Source of the DNA: Cerasicoccus frondis
GTDB taxonomy: Bacteria; Verrucomicrobiota; Verrucomicrobiia; Opitutales; Cerasicoccaceae
DNA: 64,000 nucleotides
Reading direction: 5' to 3'
NCBI GenBank assembly: GCA_031296915.1
Contig: JAVDPC010000020.1
Span: 1-64,000 of the forward strand
The position numbers and the translations under genes were made by a program. Positions within the stretch are counted from its first letter, which is position 1. Every line of letters begins with the position of its first letter. Below are positions 27,201 through 35,490 of this stretch, piece by piece. The notes under the pieces were generated by a model. It was given only the letters and a program-made list of their open reading frames with translations, did not search any database and had not been told where the DNA came from.

Positions 27201-30200
27201 GCCAAAGTCGAGGTCGTCGTTGAAGACTTCGTCAATCAGGTCCTGCTCGGGCACCACAAATTCCTCTCCTGACACTTCCAAAATGAATGGCTCAGGCTCG
27301 ATGATATCGTCAGCCAGAATTTCGATTTCTCCACTCTTGGCAATTTTCACCAAGCGCGCCGTGGCGCCCGGGGAATCACCGCCTCCACAACTACCGATTT
27401 CCAGCTTGGGTCCGTCGCCGTTAACACCGATTTCCTGCTCGCCTGCCGGAGTCTCGATCTTCACCGAAGCGTTCGCGAGAACTTGCAAGCTTGCACAGGC
27501 TTCAAACTTCACCGTGCCATCCAAGCAGCCAGTCACGGTCGCCATGGCCGAGCCGTTGGTGCCGATCGTGCCCGACGCCTTACCCGAAACGGTTTGCTCA
27601 ACCCCCGACTCGGACAGCAGCGTCAACGTCGCACCACCCTCGCCTTGCAAGCCGGCAAAGAGATTCGCCGAAACCGAACCAGTGATGCAGGCCTTGGTCT
27701 CGCCGCCACATTCTTTGTTAACATTCAGACTGACGGAGCCGCTCAAGTCGGTTTTCACGCCAGCAAGCGCGCTCAAGCTAATACTACCGTCGATGATGCC
27801 ATCGCCTTCCTCCAACTCGAAGCCTCCAGAGTAACCAATGATGATCGAGCCCGAAACGGAGGCCGTCGCCGAACCGCCGCCCTTAAGCCCGATGTTGCCC
27901 ATCGAGTCACAGCAAAAACAAAGCTCTCCGTCACCACTAACGGTGATCTCCACGTCCTGGACTTTCGCCCAAGGCGGCAGAACAGCGCTAACCGCCGAAG
28001 ATAATTGCGAGGCCAGCGCCTTTAAATTGACCGAGGCCGAACCATCGATGCAAAGCTCATCCAATGGGAAGCACGGGCACTCGTTTTGCGTGGCGGGAGC
28101 TGTAAAATTGTAGACCACATCTGGGGTTGGAAAATACCGCCGGCCAGGGCCACCCCCACTGCCGAATCCTCCGCCACCAGCGCCGCCACCGATGTAAATG
28201 CCTCCACCACCTCCACCGCCACCGGGACAGCCCAGGCCACTGCCCGGTATGGTGATCGTTTTATCGATCTCAATCGGACCGCAGATATAAGTGTAGCGCA
28301 GCGTGCCGCTCAAGCTGCATGGCACGCCACCTGATCTGGGAGCTTTTCGTGCAAAGGAATCAGCTGAGATTTCTGCCAGGTAACGAGGATTACCCTCGTC
28401 GTCAAACTCACCAATTCTCCGCACCGTAACTGGAACTGTGACCGAGCCCATCGCTGAGATCGTTCCGAAGTCATCGACCAATGGCGTGATCTCGAAGAAT
28501 GGGTGATCCAGAAAATCGATGCTGCCCGCCTCCGCCGCAATCAGACCGTGATTCGTCACCTGGTAATTCACCACCTTGCTTTGGCCAAGCGCCACGAGGT
28601 CGCTGACCTCGAGCACCGCAGGCTCAATCGTCACCACCGGTTTCGGCACGTTCGTCTCAAAGGTGGACTCGATTGTAATCTGATAACGGTCCTCAATTGA
28701 AATTTCGCGAACGCTAAAATTATACGTAACACTCTGACGTGAGATGAACACCTGACGGTAATTTTCCTCGCCCGGCTCGATGAACACATTGATCGATTCC
28801 GCCGCGTGCTTGGGACCGTTGACACGCACGGTGTAGTAGCCGGAACGCAGGTTCGTAAAGAGCACTTCACCGAATTCATCCGTGGTTCCGTTGACAATTG
28901 TTTCGCCGCTAATCGCATCCGCCACGACAACATTGGCGTCAGCCACTTTCGGACGCGGGCGCTCTTCGGAGAAGTAGAAAAACTCGTCGACCACATCGAC
29001 TTTCAGGTCACCTCGTTCATCAGTAACCACGCGGAAATTAAAAGGTAACGAGGCCGGGCGAACGGTGGTGCTGCCCACCGCAATCGTGCCGGTAAACTCC
29101 GTGAGCGAAACAGCTGAGCCAGGCATGAGCAGCAGGTTCACATCGGCCGTGCCACCGGGCTCGATCGACGGAATGCGCGCGGGCGTGGATAGCTTCATCC
29201 ATGGCAGTGGCGGCAAGGAAACGGTCAGTTCGCCACTCGGCGCGCCGCCATCGTTGGTCACCTTGAGCGGCACAATGCGCTGACCACCACGCAGCACCGA
29301 CGCCGTTACGCGAGAGGGTGTGAAGACCAGCACTGCCTCTTCCGCAAAAGCCTGCAGGTAAATCGGCACGTCGATGATCACGCCTTCCGCCGTTTGCACG
29401 ATGAGCGCGCCTTCAAAGTTGCCAGTAAAATCGTCGTCCACGGCAAGGTCGATATCCAGCGGCAAACTGTCACCGGCGGCCAACGTTTCGGGCACACTGG
29501 ACAGCGTTGCCAAGATCTCCGGCGGGAAGCCTTCGACCATCGCCTCGACGCCAGTCAGGTCGACATCATTCGGGTTAATGATGCTGCCGCTAATCGTTTT
29601 CGTTGTTCCCTCTTCCACCCGCGTGACGCCATCCGGAAAGCCGTCGACTTCGAGGTTGAGCAACGTGAACTGATCCTGAATCGGCGCTGTGGCAACGCCC
29701 GGATGCGCCGCGCCCACCTGATAAAAACCAGACTCGCCCAGCAGTGGAACCCAGGTCATCTGGAAGTTGCCCGCCGAATTCGTGAAGCCCGAAATCATGC
29801 GCGTCACACCGTCTGACGAGATGTGGACATTGACGAGGACATTCGGCACGGGCAGGCCGTTGCTCATCGCAGAGCCATTGAAAATCACGGGCAGCGTCGC
29901 AGGCGCGGTCACGGTGTCCGTCGAAACCGTTGCCGTGTAGGCGGGTTCGATCGTAATCGGCTGTGGGAAGAAGAACACATTGTTGTCTTCGAAAATTTCT
30001 TCCTGTGCATTACGCGCATCGACAACGAGGATCAGGTAGAACAAACCGGCCGTTTGCGGCGCACGAATGGTCTCTGATCGCGTCAGCTCGCCCACCCCGA
30101 GTTGTGAGCTCGTGAAGATTTCCTTCACCTGCTCGTCCCCCGAATCCAACACCGCGTCACGCGACAGATACACGCGCGTGGAGAACGGAAAATCCGTCGG

Positions 30201-33200
30201 GCCAAGACCGCTGTTTGCAAGCTTGAAGGTGAAAGAGAAAAACGCGTCAGTCTTCACTGTCGCTGGAATCGTGCCGCCTGAAATACGTAAGTCCGCCAAT
30301 CCGCGATCCGTCACCGAGAGTTCGAGGCTCGCCGATGCAAGCGCTGTCGCCGTCGCGGTTATCTCACCGACGCGATCGCCTTGGTCGCCGCTTTCGGCAA
30401 CGGCGATTAGCGGTATAGTGGTCTCAGCCGAGTCGGCGGGAATGGTTGCCGTAGGCGGTAAATTGAACAGACCGGCGACATCCGCCAGAGCGACTTCAAC
30501 CGGGCTCGACAAGTCTGGCGTCACGCGGCGAATCGTCAACGTGCCCTCGCCTCCCTCCGGCAGAAATCCCGAGGCAGGACCAACCAATTCGAGGCGGGGC
30601 TCCTCGTCATCAGTCACGACCAGGGAAACCACATCCGTCGTCGCCACGGTCTCCCCCGAGATGACCAAGGCACCGGAAATCTCCGTAGTCTGCGAACCGT
30701 CAAAGTTATCGTCGTCCACCGCATTGATCGGGAAGCGTGCATTGGACTGATTTGCCGGAATCACAATAGTGCTGGGAACCGTGGCGGCGGTAGGATCGCT
30801 GGAGTAGAGTTGCACCGTGAGCGGCAGGCTGCTGACTGGCGCGCGAGTCACCGTGCCAAAAGCAGCGTTCTCACCGGCGTCTTCCGCAATCGTCGCCTTA
30901 TCGATGGTGAGGACGATGGCGGGTAAGTCGTCGTCGAGCACTTCAACGGATACGGTGTTGCTCTGCGCGGTGGAGGTCTGCGCCCGAATGGTGAGCAATT
31001 CATCCGGCTCGATAATTTCGTCCTGAAAAAGATTCAACGTGAATGGCGCGCTTAAGCTGCCCGCTGAAATGACCACCGCCGAGGTCGCGGCTACAAGGCC
31101 TGTTGGCGCGATGGAGAATGTCAGCGAGGTATCGACCGTGCGCACAACATCGATGGATACATCACCCGTAATTTCATCGCCTTCCATGTAGATCGGACTG
31201 TCGACTGCGAGTGTGATGTTCGGGCGAATGAGGAACACGACCGAGCGCGTAATCTCCACCGCAATGTCGTCGACCGAAGTCGCAATGGCCCGCAGTTCAA
31301 ATATTCCATCGCCTTGCGCGGTAACCGGTAACGTGGCAGTCCAACCACCGGCGGCATTCGTGTCCGTCGCAAAGTCAGTGAAGTTTGCTTCACCGTCCTT
31401 GCGCAGTGCAAAGACCACGTTGTCGATGCCAATGTCGTCGAGCACAACCAGCTCAACCGACGGCGCGCCCGTTTGGAACATCCGGCCATTTTCGATCAAG
31501 GCTCCGCCCGTCGTCAGCCCCGTAATGAGCGGAGGCAGGCGCACGGTCTGCGATTCCGAGACGGGCAGGAATTCGCCGTTGCCCTCCTGAGCCGCTGTAA
31601 CCACCACTTCACCGCCGCGGCGTGCGATCAAAGTGTTGCCATCAATCACTGCGACGCGGGATGGCGTGGCCGAAAACACCACCGGCAAACCGCTCGAAGC
31701 CGTTGCGCTTAAAGTAACCGTGGTCGCAGGCGTGATTGGATCGAAAGTCAGCGTCTGGTTTGCCACGATGCTGAGCCGCTCAGTGGAACGGCCTAGGTAT
31801 TGCGGGTCGTCGATTTCCGCTAGCACCTCGTAGTTGCCCACCGCGCTCGGCGCCAAGGTCGAGCCATCGTAGGTCACGATGACATTCAATCCTGACGGAT
31901 TGGTGGTGACGGTGACCGGCTTCGAATTGCCGTCGAAAATCTGGTTGAGGTTGCTGATCGTCACGTCGGCCACCATCTTGGTCGGATCGGCGGCAGGAAC
32001 GAAGTTGGTGAGCTGCACGGTATTCGCATTCATCACGACATCGAACTGCCCTTCGGCAAAAATCACGGTGCCGCCAATCACGTTGTCGAAGGCGCCACTG
32101 ACCGTGCCAGTCGTTTGTAGGATCGTGTAGACATTGCCTGATGGCGGCAGGAAGTCGTTGATCAGCGAAACATTCAGGTCGCCGGCCAAAGTCACATTTC
32201 CGGATCCCGTGACGTTTAACACATCATACTCCGAGCCTGCGCTATCGCCTCCAATTTCAATTTCCAGAGTCGACGTTGCCTCGCACGGGATGTTGCCAAC
32301 AATGGTCAACTGCCCAGCCGACATGCCTGGCGCAATCGATCCTTCGTGCGTGAAAGTCGCATTGGCCAGATCGATCGTCGACGTGCCGCCAAGCACGCCA
32401 CCCTCAGCATTCACGAATGGCCCGGCATTGAAGAAGACGCCACCTGAACCAGTCGCAAGCAAGGTGCCCTCGTTGCGAAAACCATCGTTATTCGGGTCGA
32501 CGGTCAACCGTGTGGTCTGAGTGGCGTTGATCGTCCCCTGGTTAATGAGGCCGCCACCGTTGTTCAGCAAGTTACCCGCGCCGCGGATCGTCATAGTTGG
32601 GCCAACCGTCAAGACTCCGCCTTGGGCAAAGATGAAATTCCCGCCATGATTGTTCATGATGATCTCGCCAGTTCCTGTGATCATCGGGCTTGCGCCAATG
32701 AAATTCAGAGAGGTCGTGTTGCCGACCGAGCTCAAGCTGAAGGTCGCATTGTTGATGGTTGTTCCGTCGAGATTGACCGAGCGGTTGTTCGCAATCGACA
32801 TCGACGCACTGGTTGTCACATCGGTCAATGTCGGTGTGCCCGCCAAGGAAATAATCGCCGAGCCGTCGCCAGTCGCCGCAACTTCACCACCAATGAGATT
32901 CGTGCCACTGTAAAGCGTGAGGCGTGACCCGCTGCCAAGCTCGATCACATTGCCGGTGTTGATAAAATTGCCACCGTAAAAGGCGAAACCGCCAGTCCCC
33001 GTTGCAAGCATCGTGCCCTGGTTTTCAAAGTTGCGGGCATCGGGATCAATCGCCAGCGCAATGCTGCGGTCGGCAATGATCGTCCCTTCGTTGATTAAGC
33101 CGCCGCCATTGTTCATGAGATTTCCGGCGCCACGGATGGTTTGCCCGGGAGCCAATGTCAGGGTTTGGCCATTGGCAAAAAGGTAATTCGAACCGTTGTT

Positions 33201-35261
33201 GCTCATGATGACCTCACCCGTTCCCTGCAGCACGGGGTCAGCGCCCGAAAAGGTTAGCGAGGTTACATTGCCCACCGAATTTAGGCTAATTGCATTATTA
33301 TTGGTGACGTTATCGATCAGGAAAACCGAACGATTATTAGGCACCGGCAGCGGTGCATTCAGCGTGACTTTATCTAAAGTTGGATTGCCGGATATGCCAA
33401 TAAAACCCGTGCCTTCAGCTTCAAGCGAGCCGCCATTAATGACGGTTCCGCTAAACATCTGCACCCGCGAGTCGTTGCCGATTTCGATGGTGTTGTCGGC
33501 GTTCTCATAGGTCGCGGGATACAAATACAAACCGCCTGTGCCTGTCGCCCGTAGTAGACCTTCGTTCAAAAAACCACTGGCATTCGGGTCTATGCTCAAG
33601 GGCACTGACCGGTTGGCCAGAATCGTTCCTTGATTGATCATGCCGCCAGAGTTATTCAGCAGATTACCCGCGCCGGAGATACGATGCCCAGCCTCCAGCG
33701 TCAGCACTTTGCCGTTGGCAAAAATATAGTTTGCCCCATTGTTGCTCATGACGACTTCACCATCTCCTTTCAGCACTGGATCATCGTAGTTGAACACCAG
33801 CGAGGTTGTGTTGCCGACAGAGTTCAGCGTTATGAGCTGGTTATTCGTCATCTCTGTATTGAAGGTGACATTGCGGTTATTCGGCACAGGCAACGGAGCA
33901 TCCAGAATGACGTTGTCCAGCGTCGGATCACCCGACAGCGCAATCGTGCCTGAGCCCCCCGGAGTCGCTAATATGTTTCCATTGGTGATGACCGTGCCAG
34001 AGAAGAGGCGCAGCAATGAAGCGTCTCCAATTTCGATGGTGTGCCCGGTGTTCGTGTAGTTCGCAGGATACAACGATAATCCACCAGAGCCAGTCGCCAG
34101 CAACACACCTTCATTCACAAAGCCCGAAGCATTGGGATCGATGGACAACGGGACCGTGCGGTTGGCAATAATCGTTCCCTGGTTGACCATGCCCCCACCG
34201 TTATTCAGTAAAGTTCCAGCCCCGGAAATCGTCTGCCCGCTACCGACTGTAAGGACTGAACTATTGGAGAAAATAAAGTTCGCCCCATTATTCGATAGCG
34301 TTATCGAACCCGTGCCGGATATCGTCTGATCGCCACTGTTATTAAAAGCAAGGGCGGTGGTATTCCCCACCGAACCCAGGGTGATCGAACCATCGTTAAC
34401 CAAGTTGTCTTCGATATTCACCGTGCGGTTATTTGTGATCTGCAGAAAGCCATTCACGCGAACGCCTCCGACCAAATGAGGAGTGCCCGCCGTATGAAAG
34501 AAACCAGAGCCAATTGACTGCAGTTCGCCCCCGTCAATCACCACGCTACTGTTCAACCGCACCACAGAGCCATTGTCTGCGGTAATCACGTGCCCGGTGT
34601 TGGTGTAAGTAGAAGCGTATAGATTCAAGCCGCCGCTGCCGGTCGCCGTTAACACGCCCTGATTGATAAATCCATCGGCGCTTGGGTCGATGGACATGGG
34701 CGTGCTTTGATTCGCCTCCACACGCCCCTGGTTAATCACACCACCAGCGTTATTGAGAAAGTTGCCACTGCCGCGAATGGTGTGCCCCGATCCATTGGTA
34801 AGAATACTTGATGTGGTCAGTAAGTTCGCGCCGCTAGTTCCAATATTGATGATGCCACTGCCGGTGATGGTTGCCGCATGGATAAACTGGAGTTGCGTGG
34901 TATTCCCTACGCTACTGAGGCTCAGCAAACCGTCATTATGCAATGCGTTGCCCTCCAGGTTCAGCCCAAGGTAACGGTTGTTGGTGAGGTTCAGACTGTC
35001 GCCAACTGAAATGTTCAATGAGTTAATCGTGGCGCTGATGTTATAAGAAACAGCAGAGTCGCCTGCTGCGCCACCATCGATAAAGACATCGAAATCGGTG
35101 CTATTGGGAATTTGAAAATCGAACCAATTCGATTCAGTGCCCCAACTGCTGGAACCCCCAACCCAAGTGGCGTTCGTCGCATGCGACAAGTGTGAGAAAG
35201 TCAGCGTCGCCAAAGCGCTGCAAAGAACCCGCCATCGCGGAAAGCAGTAGAGGTTTTTCAT
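24246..35261 (-). CDS. Giant multi-domain secreted/surface protein (3,671 residues)
   Basis: Signal peptide at the N-terminus (LCSALATLTFSHLSHA). Residues about 110-960 hold five copies of a 180-residue beta-strand repeat (SVGNTT..., NNGANFIF, GAGNLLNNGGG, SIDPNASGF) like passenger regions of autotransporters. Further on, roughly: an MBG-type domain (1090-1170), an Ig-like part (1260-1350), Calx-beta-like modules (1350-1650), a CARDB-like module (1655-1770), a carboxypeptidase-regulatory-like fold (2100-2150), a glycine run (2340-2377), a Cys-containing region rich in Gly, Ala and Ser (2395-2620), cadherin/putative-Ig modules (3190-3390 and 3495-3590) and a final 70-residue module (GIPGRTYVIQRS ... 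FYRLLVNNL) common at the ends of verrucomicrobial secreted proteins. No barrel and no PEP-CTERM tail. An adhesin or structural surface role is inferred. Domain borders are estimates. Confidence 0.88.
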   Translation of the reverse strand: MKNLYCFPRWRVLCSALATLTFSHLSHATNATWVGGSSSWGTESNWFDFQIPNSTDFDVFIDGGAAGDSAVSYNISATINSLNISVGDSLNLTNNRYLGLNLEGNALHNDGLLSLSSVGNTTQLQFIHAATITGSGIINIGTSGANLLTTSSILTNGSGHTIRGSGNFLNNAGGVINQGRVEANQSTPMSIDPSADGFINQGVLTATGSGGLNLYASTYTNTGHVITADNGSVVRLNSSVVIDGGELQSIGSGFFHTAGTPHLVGGVRVNGFLQITNNRTVNIEDNLVNDGSITLGSVGNTTALAFNNSGDQTISGTGSITLSNNGANFIFSNSSVLTVGSGQTISGAGTLLNNGGGMVNQGTIIANRTVPLSIDPNASGFVNEGVLLATGSGGLSLYPANYTNTGHTIEIGDASLLRLFSGTVITNGNILATPGGSGTIALSGDPTLDNVILDAPLPVPNNRNVTFNTEMTNNQLITLNSVGNTTSLVFNYDDPVLKGDGEVVMSNNGANYIFANGKVLTLEAGHRISGAGNLLNNSGGMINQGTILANRSVPLSIDPNASGFLNEGLLRATGTGGLYLYPATYENADNTIEIGNDSRVQMFSGTVINGGSLEAEGTGFIGISGNPTLDKVTLNAPLPVPNNRSVFLIDNVTNNNAISLNSVGNVTSLTFSGADPVLQGTGEVIMSNNGSNYLFANGQTLTLAPGQTIRGAGNLMNNGGGLINEGTIIADRSIALAIDPDARNFENQGTMLATGTGGFAFYGGNFINTGNVIELGSGSRLTLYSGTNLIGGEVAATGDGSAIISLAGTPTLTDVTTSASMSIANNRSVNLDGTTINNATFSLSSVGNTTSLNFIGASPMITGTGEIIMNNHGGNFIFAQGGVLTVGPTMTIRGAGNLLNNGGGLINQGTINATQTTRLTVDPNNDGFRNEGTLLATGSGGVFFNAGPFVNAEGGVLGGTSTIDLANATFTHEGSIAPGMSAGQLTIVGNIPCEATSTLEIEIGGDSAGSEYDVLNVTGSGNVTLAGDLNVSLINDFLPPSGNVYTILQTTGTVSGAFDNVIGGTVIFAEGQFDVVMNANTVQLTNFVPAADPTKMVADVTISNLNQIFDGNSKPVTVTTNPSGLNVIVTYDGSTLAPSAVGNYEVLAEIDDPQYLGRSTERLSIVANQTLTFDPITPATTVTLSATASSGLPVVFSATPSRVAVIDGNTLIARRGGEVVVTAAQEGNGEFLPVSESQTVRLPPLITGLTTGGALIENGRMFQTGAPSVELVVLDDIGIDNVVFALRKDGEANFTDFATDTNAAGGWTATLPVTAQGDGIFELRAIATSVDDIAVEITRSVVFLIRPNITLAVDSPIYMEGDEITGDVSIDVVRTVDTSLTFSIAPTGLVAATSAVVISAGSLSAPFTLNLFQDEIIEPDELLTIRAQTSTAQSNTVSVEVLDDDLPAIVLTIDKATIAEDAGENAAFGTVTRAPVSSLPLTVQLYSSDPTAATVPSTIVIPANQSNARFPINAVDDDNFDGSQTTEISGALVISGETVATTDVVSLVVTDDEEPRLELVGPASGFLPEGGEGTLTIRRVTPDLSSPVEVALADVAGLFNLPPTATIPADSAETTIPLIAVAESGDQGDRVGEITATATALASASLELSVTDRGLADLRISGGTIPATVKTDAFFSFTFKLANSGLGPTDFPFSTRVYLSRDAVLDSGDEQVKEIFTSSQLGVGELTRSETIRAPQTAGLFYLILVVDARNAQEEIFEDNNVFFFPQPITIEPAYTATVSTDTVTAPATLPVIFNGSAMSNGLPVPNVLVNVHISSDGVTRMISGFTNSAGNFQMTWVPLLGESGFYQVGAAHPGVATAPIQDQFTLLNLEVDGFPDGVTRVEEGTTKTISGSIINPNDVDLTGVEAMVEGFPPEILATLSSVPETLAAGDSLPLDIDLAVDDDFTGNFEGALIVQTAEGVIIDVPIYLQAFAEEAVLVFTPSRVTASVLRGGQRIVPLKVTNDGGAPSGELTVSLPPLPWMKLSTPARIPSIEPGGTADVNLLLMPGSAVSLTEFTGTIAVGSTTVRPASLPFNFRVVTDERGDLKVDVVDEFFYFSEERPRPKVADANVVVADAISGETIVNGTTDEFGEVLFTNLRSGYYTVRVNGPKHAAESINVFIEPGEENYRQVFISRQSVTYNFSVREISIEDRYQITIESTFETNVPKPVVTIEPAVLEVSDLVALGQSKVVNYQVTNHGLIAAEAGSIDFLDHPFFEITPLVDDFGTISAMGSVTVPVTVRRIGEFDDEGNPRYLAEISADSFARKAPRSGGVPCSLSGTLRYTYICGPIEIDKTITIPGSGLGCPGGGGGGGGIYIGGGAGGGGFGSGGGPGRRYFPTPDVVYNFTAPATQNECPCFPLDELCIDGSASVNLKALASQLSSAVSAVLPPWAKVQDVEITVSGDGELCFCCDSMGNIGLKGGGSATASVSGSIIIGYSGGFELEEGDGIIDGSISLSALAGVKTDLSGSVSLNVNKECGGETKACITGSVSANLFAGLQGEGGATLTLLSESGVEQTVSGKASGTIGTNGSAMATVTGCLDGTVKFEACASLQVLANASVKIETPAGEQEIGVNGDGPKLEIGSCGGGDSPGATARLVKIAKSGEIEILADDIIEPEPFILEVSGEEFVVPEQDLIDEVFNDDLDFGNGVCAQVKLRINQDLVMTRSAFEATLELENNDEFALTNVLADIEVRDAEGNDASDNFNIRVTRTSGVDLSSGPGTIAGGSAGAVEWTIIPRDSAAPESDTVYTIGGLLQYDQDGNTISVPVETVEVTVMPDASLYLEYYHQRDVVSDDPFTSVVEPAIPYQLAVIVENRGYGAARSLSITSAQPEIVDNEKGLLIDFQIIATQVAGENLIPSLNADFGDIAPGERKVGTWFLTSTLQGLFLDYEATFEHVTGLGDPRLSLIKEVTIYEMIHAVRALGELDDGLPDFLTNDVADPEDLPDTVHLSSGEVFPVAVVETATHPQVTSDNLTIELSVAMGAGWNYVRIPDPGKGIFRLVSATRSDGRVIPLDVNIWKTDRTFRGLGRPPVRENILHLVDDDSTGLYTLEYVLDEADESAPTSTIVELPSTSPETFVVSWDSDDSNARYDIYVSEDGGTFTLWQQRTAERSALYMGEIGSTYGFYSVAVDNFGNAEEKPVTAEATTLVQAGANQPPVFTSPASFTLAEGGTLNTFLRATDPDGAASSIRYSLVSSNHPNLILNESTGALSFVSNEVDGGETVTLLVAATDTGLPQQQTQQEITIAISESNSPPEVIEPPLQIAEVGEPLMVELEAMDADQPTQTLNFTLLSGPEGMEVDADTGVLTWTPAASDVGGTFTATVEVSDDGEPPEATLVEVTISVDGDPIPLLVVSDGTGQLSRGASVDVGGLNDSVTITLENTGTASLNIERIVLEGGLVSSFDLDTASTNFNLESGQSTMFDITLVSGGGFLFANLLIDSDVDDFNLSIEGTINRPPLFSPYHAATDFETPVELAVAKILARASDPDGQVVSINAVDASSTEGGLVELIGGVIRYTPSDGFSGDDSFAITLADSLNATTLGQILMEVRLDRSSGGVGRNAPSIEVLDGGSIEVTIHGIPGRTYVIQRSQALDSGWGDVGSITIDDQGRGVFTDDSPPGGSVFYRLLVNNL
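32390..34925 (-). repeat. Five in-gene tandem repeats of about 545 bp
   Basis: The N-terminal part of the giant gene repeats at DNA level with steps of about 537-553 bp. The codons for SVGNTT occur near 34899, 34362, 33809, 33267 and 32718, and the codons for LLNNGGG near 34750, 34200, 33650, 33110 and 32560. Copies 2, 3 and 4 are the most alike, with the outer ones more diverged, and the last copy is shortened. Such a structure can gain or lose units by recombination, so copy number may vary between strains. Confidence 0.8.
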
Positions 35262-35490
35262 ACCAGCAAGCAGTAAAATAAAAAGACAAACACAGCCGGA
35301 AACGTTAGCCGTGATCTTAAATTCTATTCACGAAACTACAGAGAATCCAGTAGGCTGGCAATCCCTTAAACCTCTAACGCAGGGATTTTACAATTAACAG
35401 AATTTGAGAAGAAAAAACGTCGTTTGGCCGTGAACATCCACCCACTCAAAACGCGGATTTCGGCGATAAATCATTGATTTCACTGAAGTT

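Noticed and set aside
28130..28250. Sequencing artefact in the glycine run of the giant gene
   Set aside because: The codons vary (ggt, gga, ggc mixed) and the frame stays open on both sides, so it is real coding sequence.
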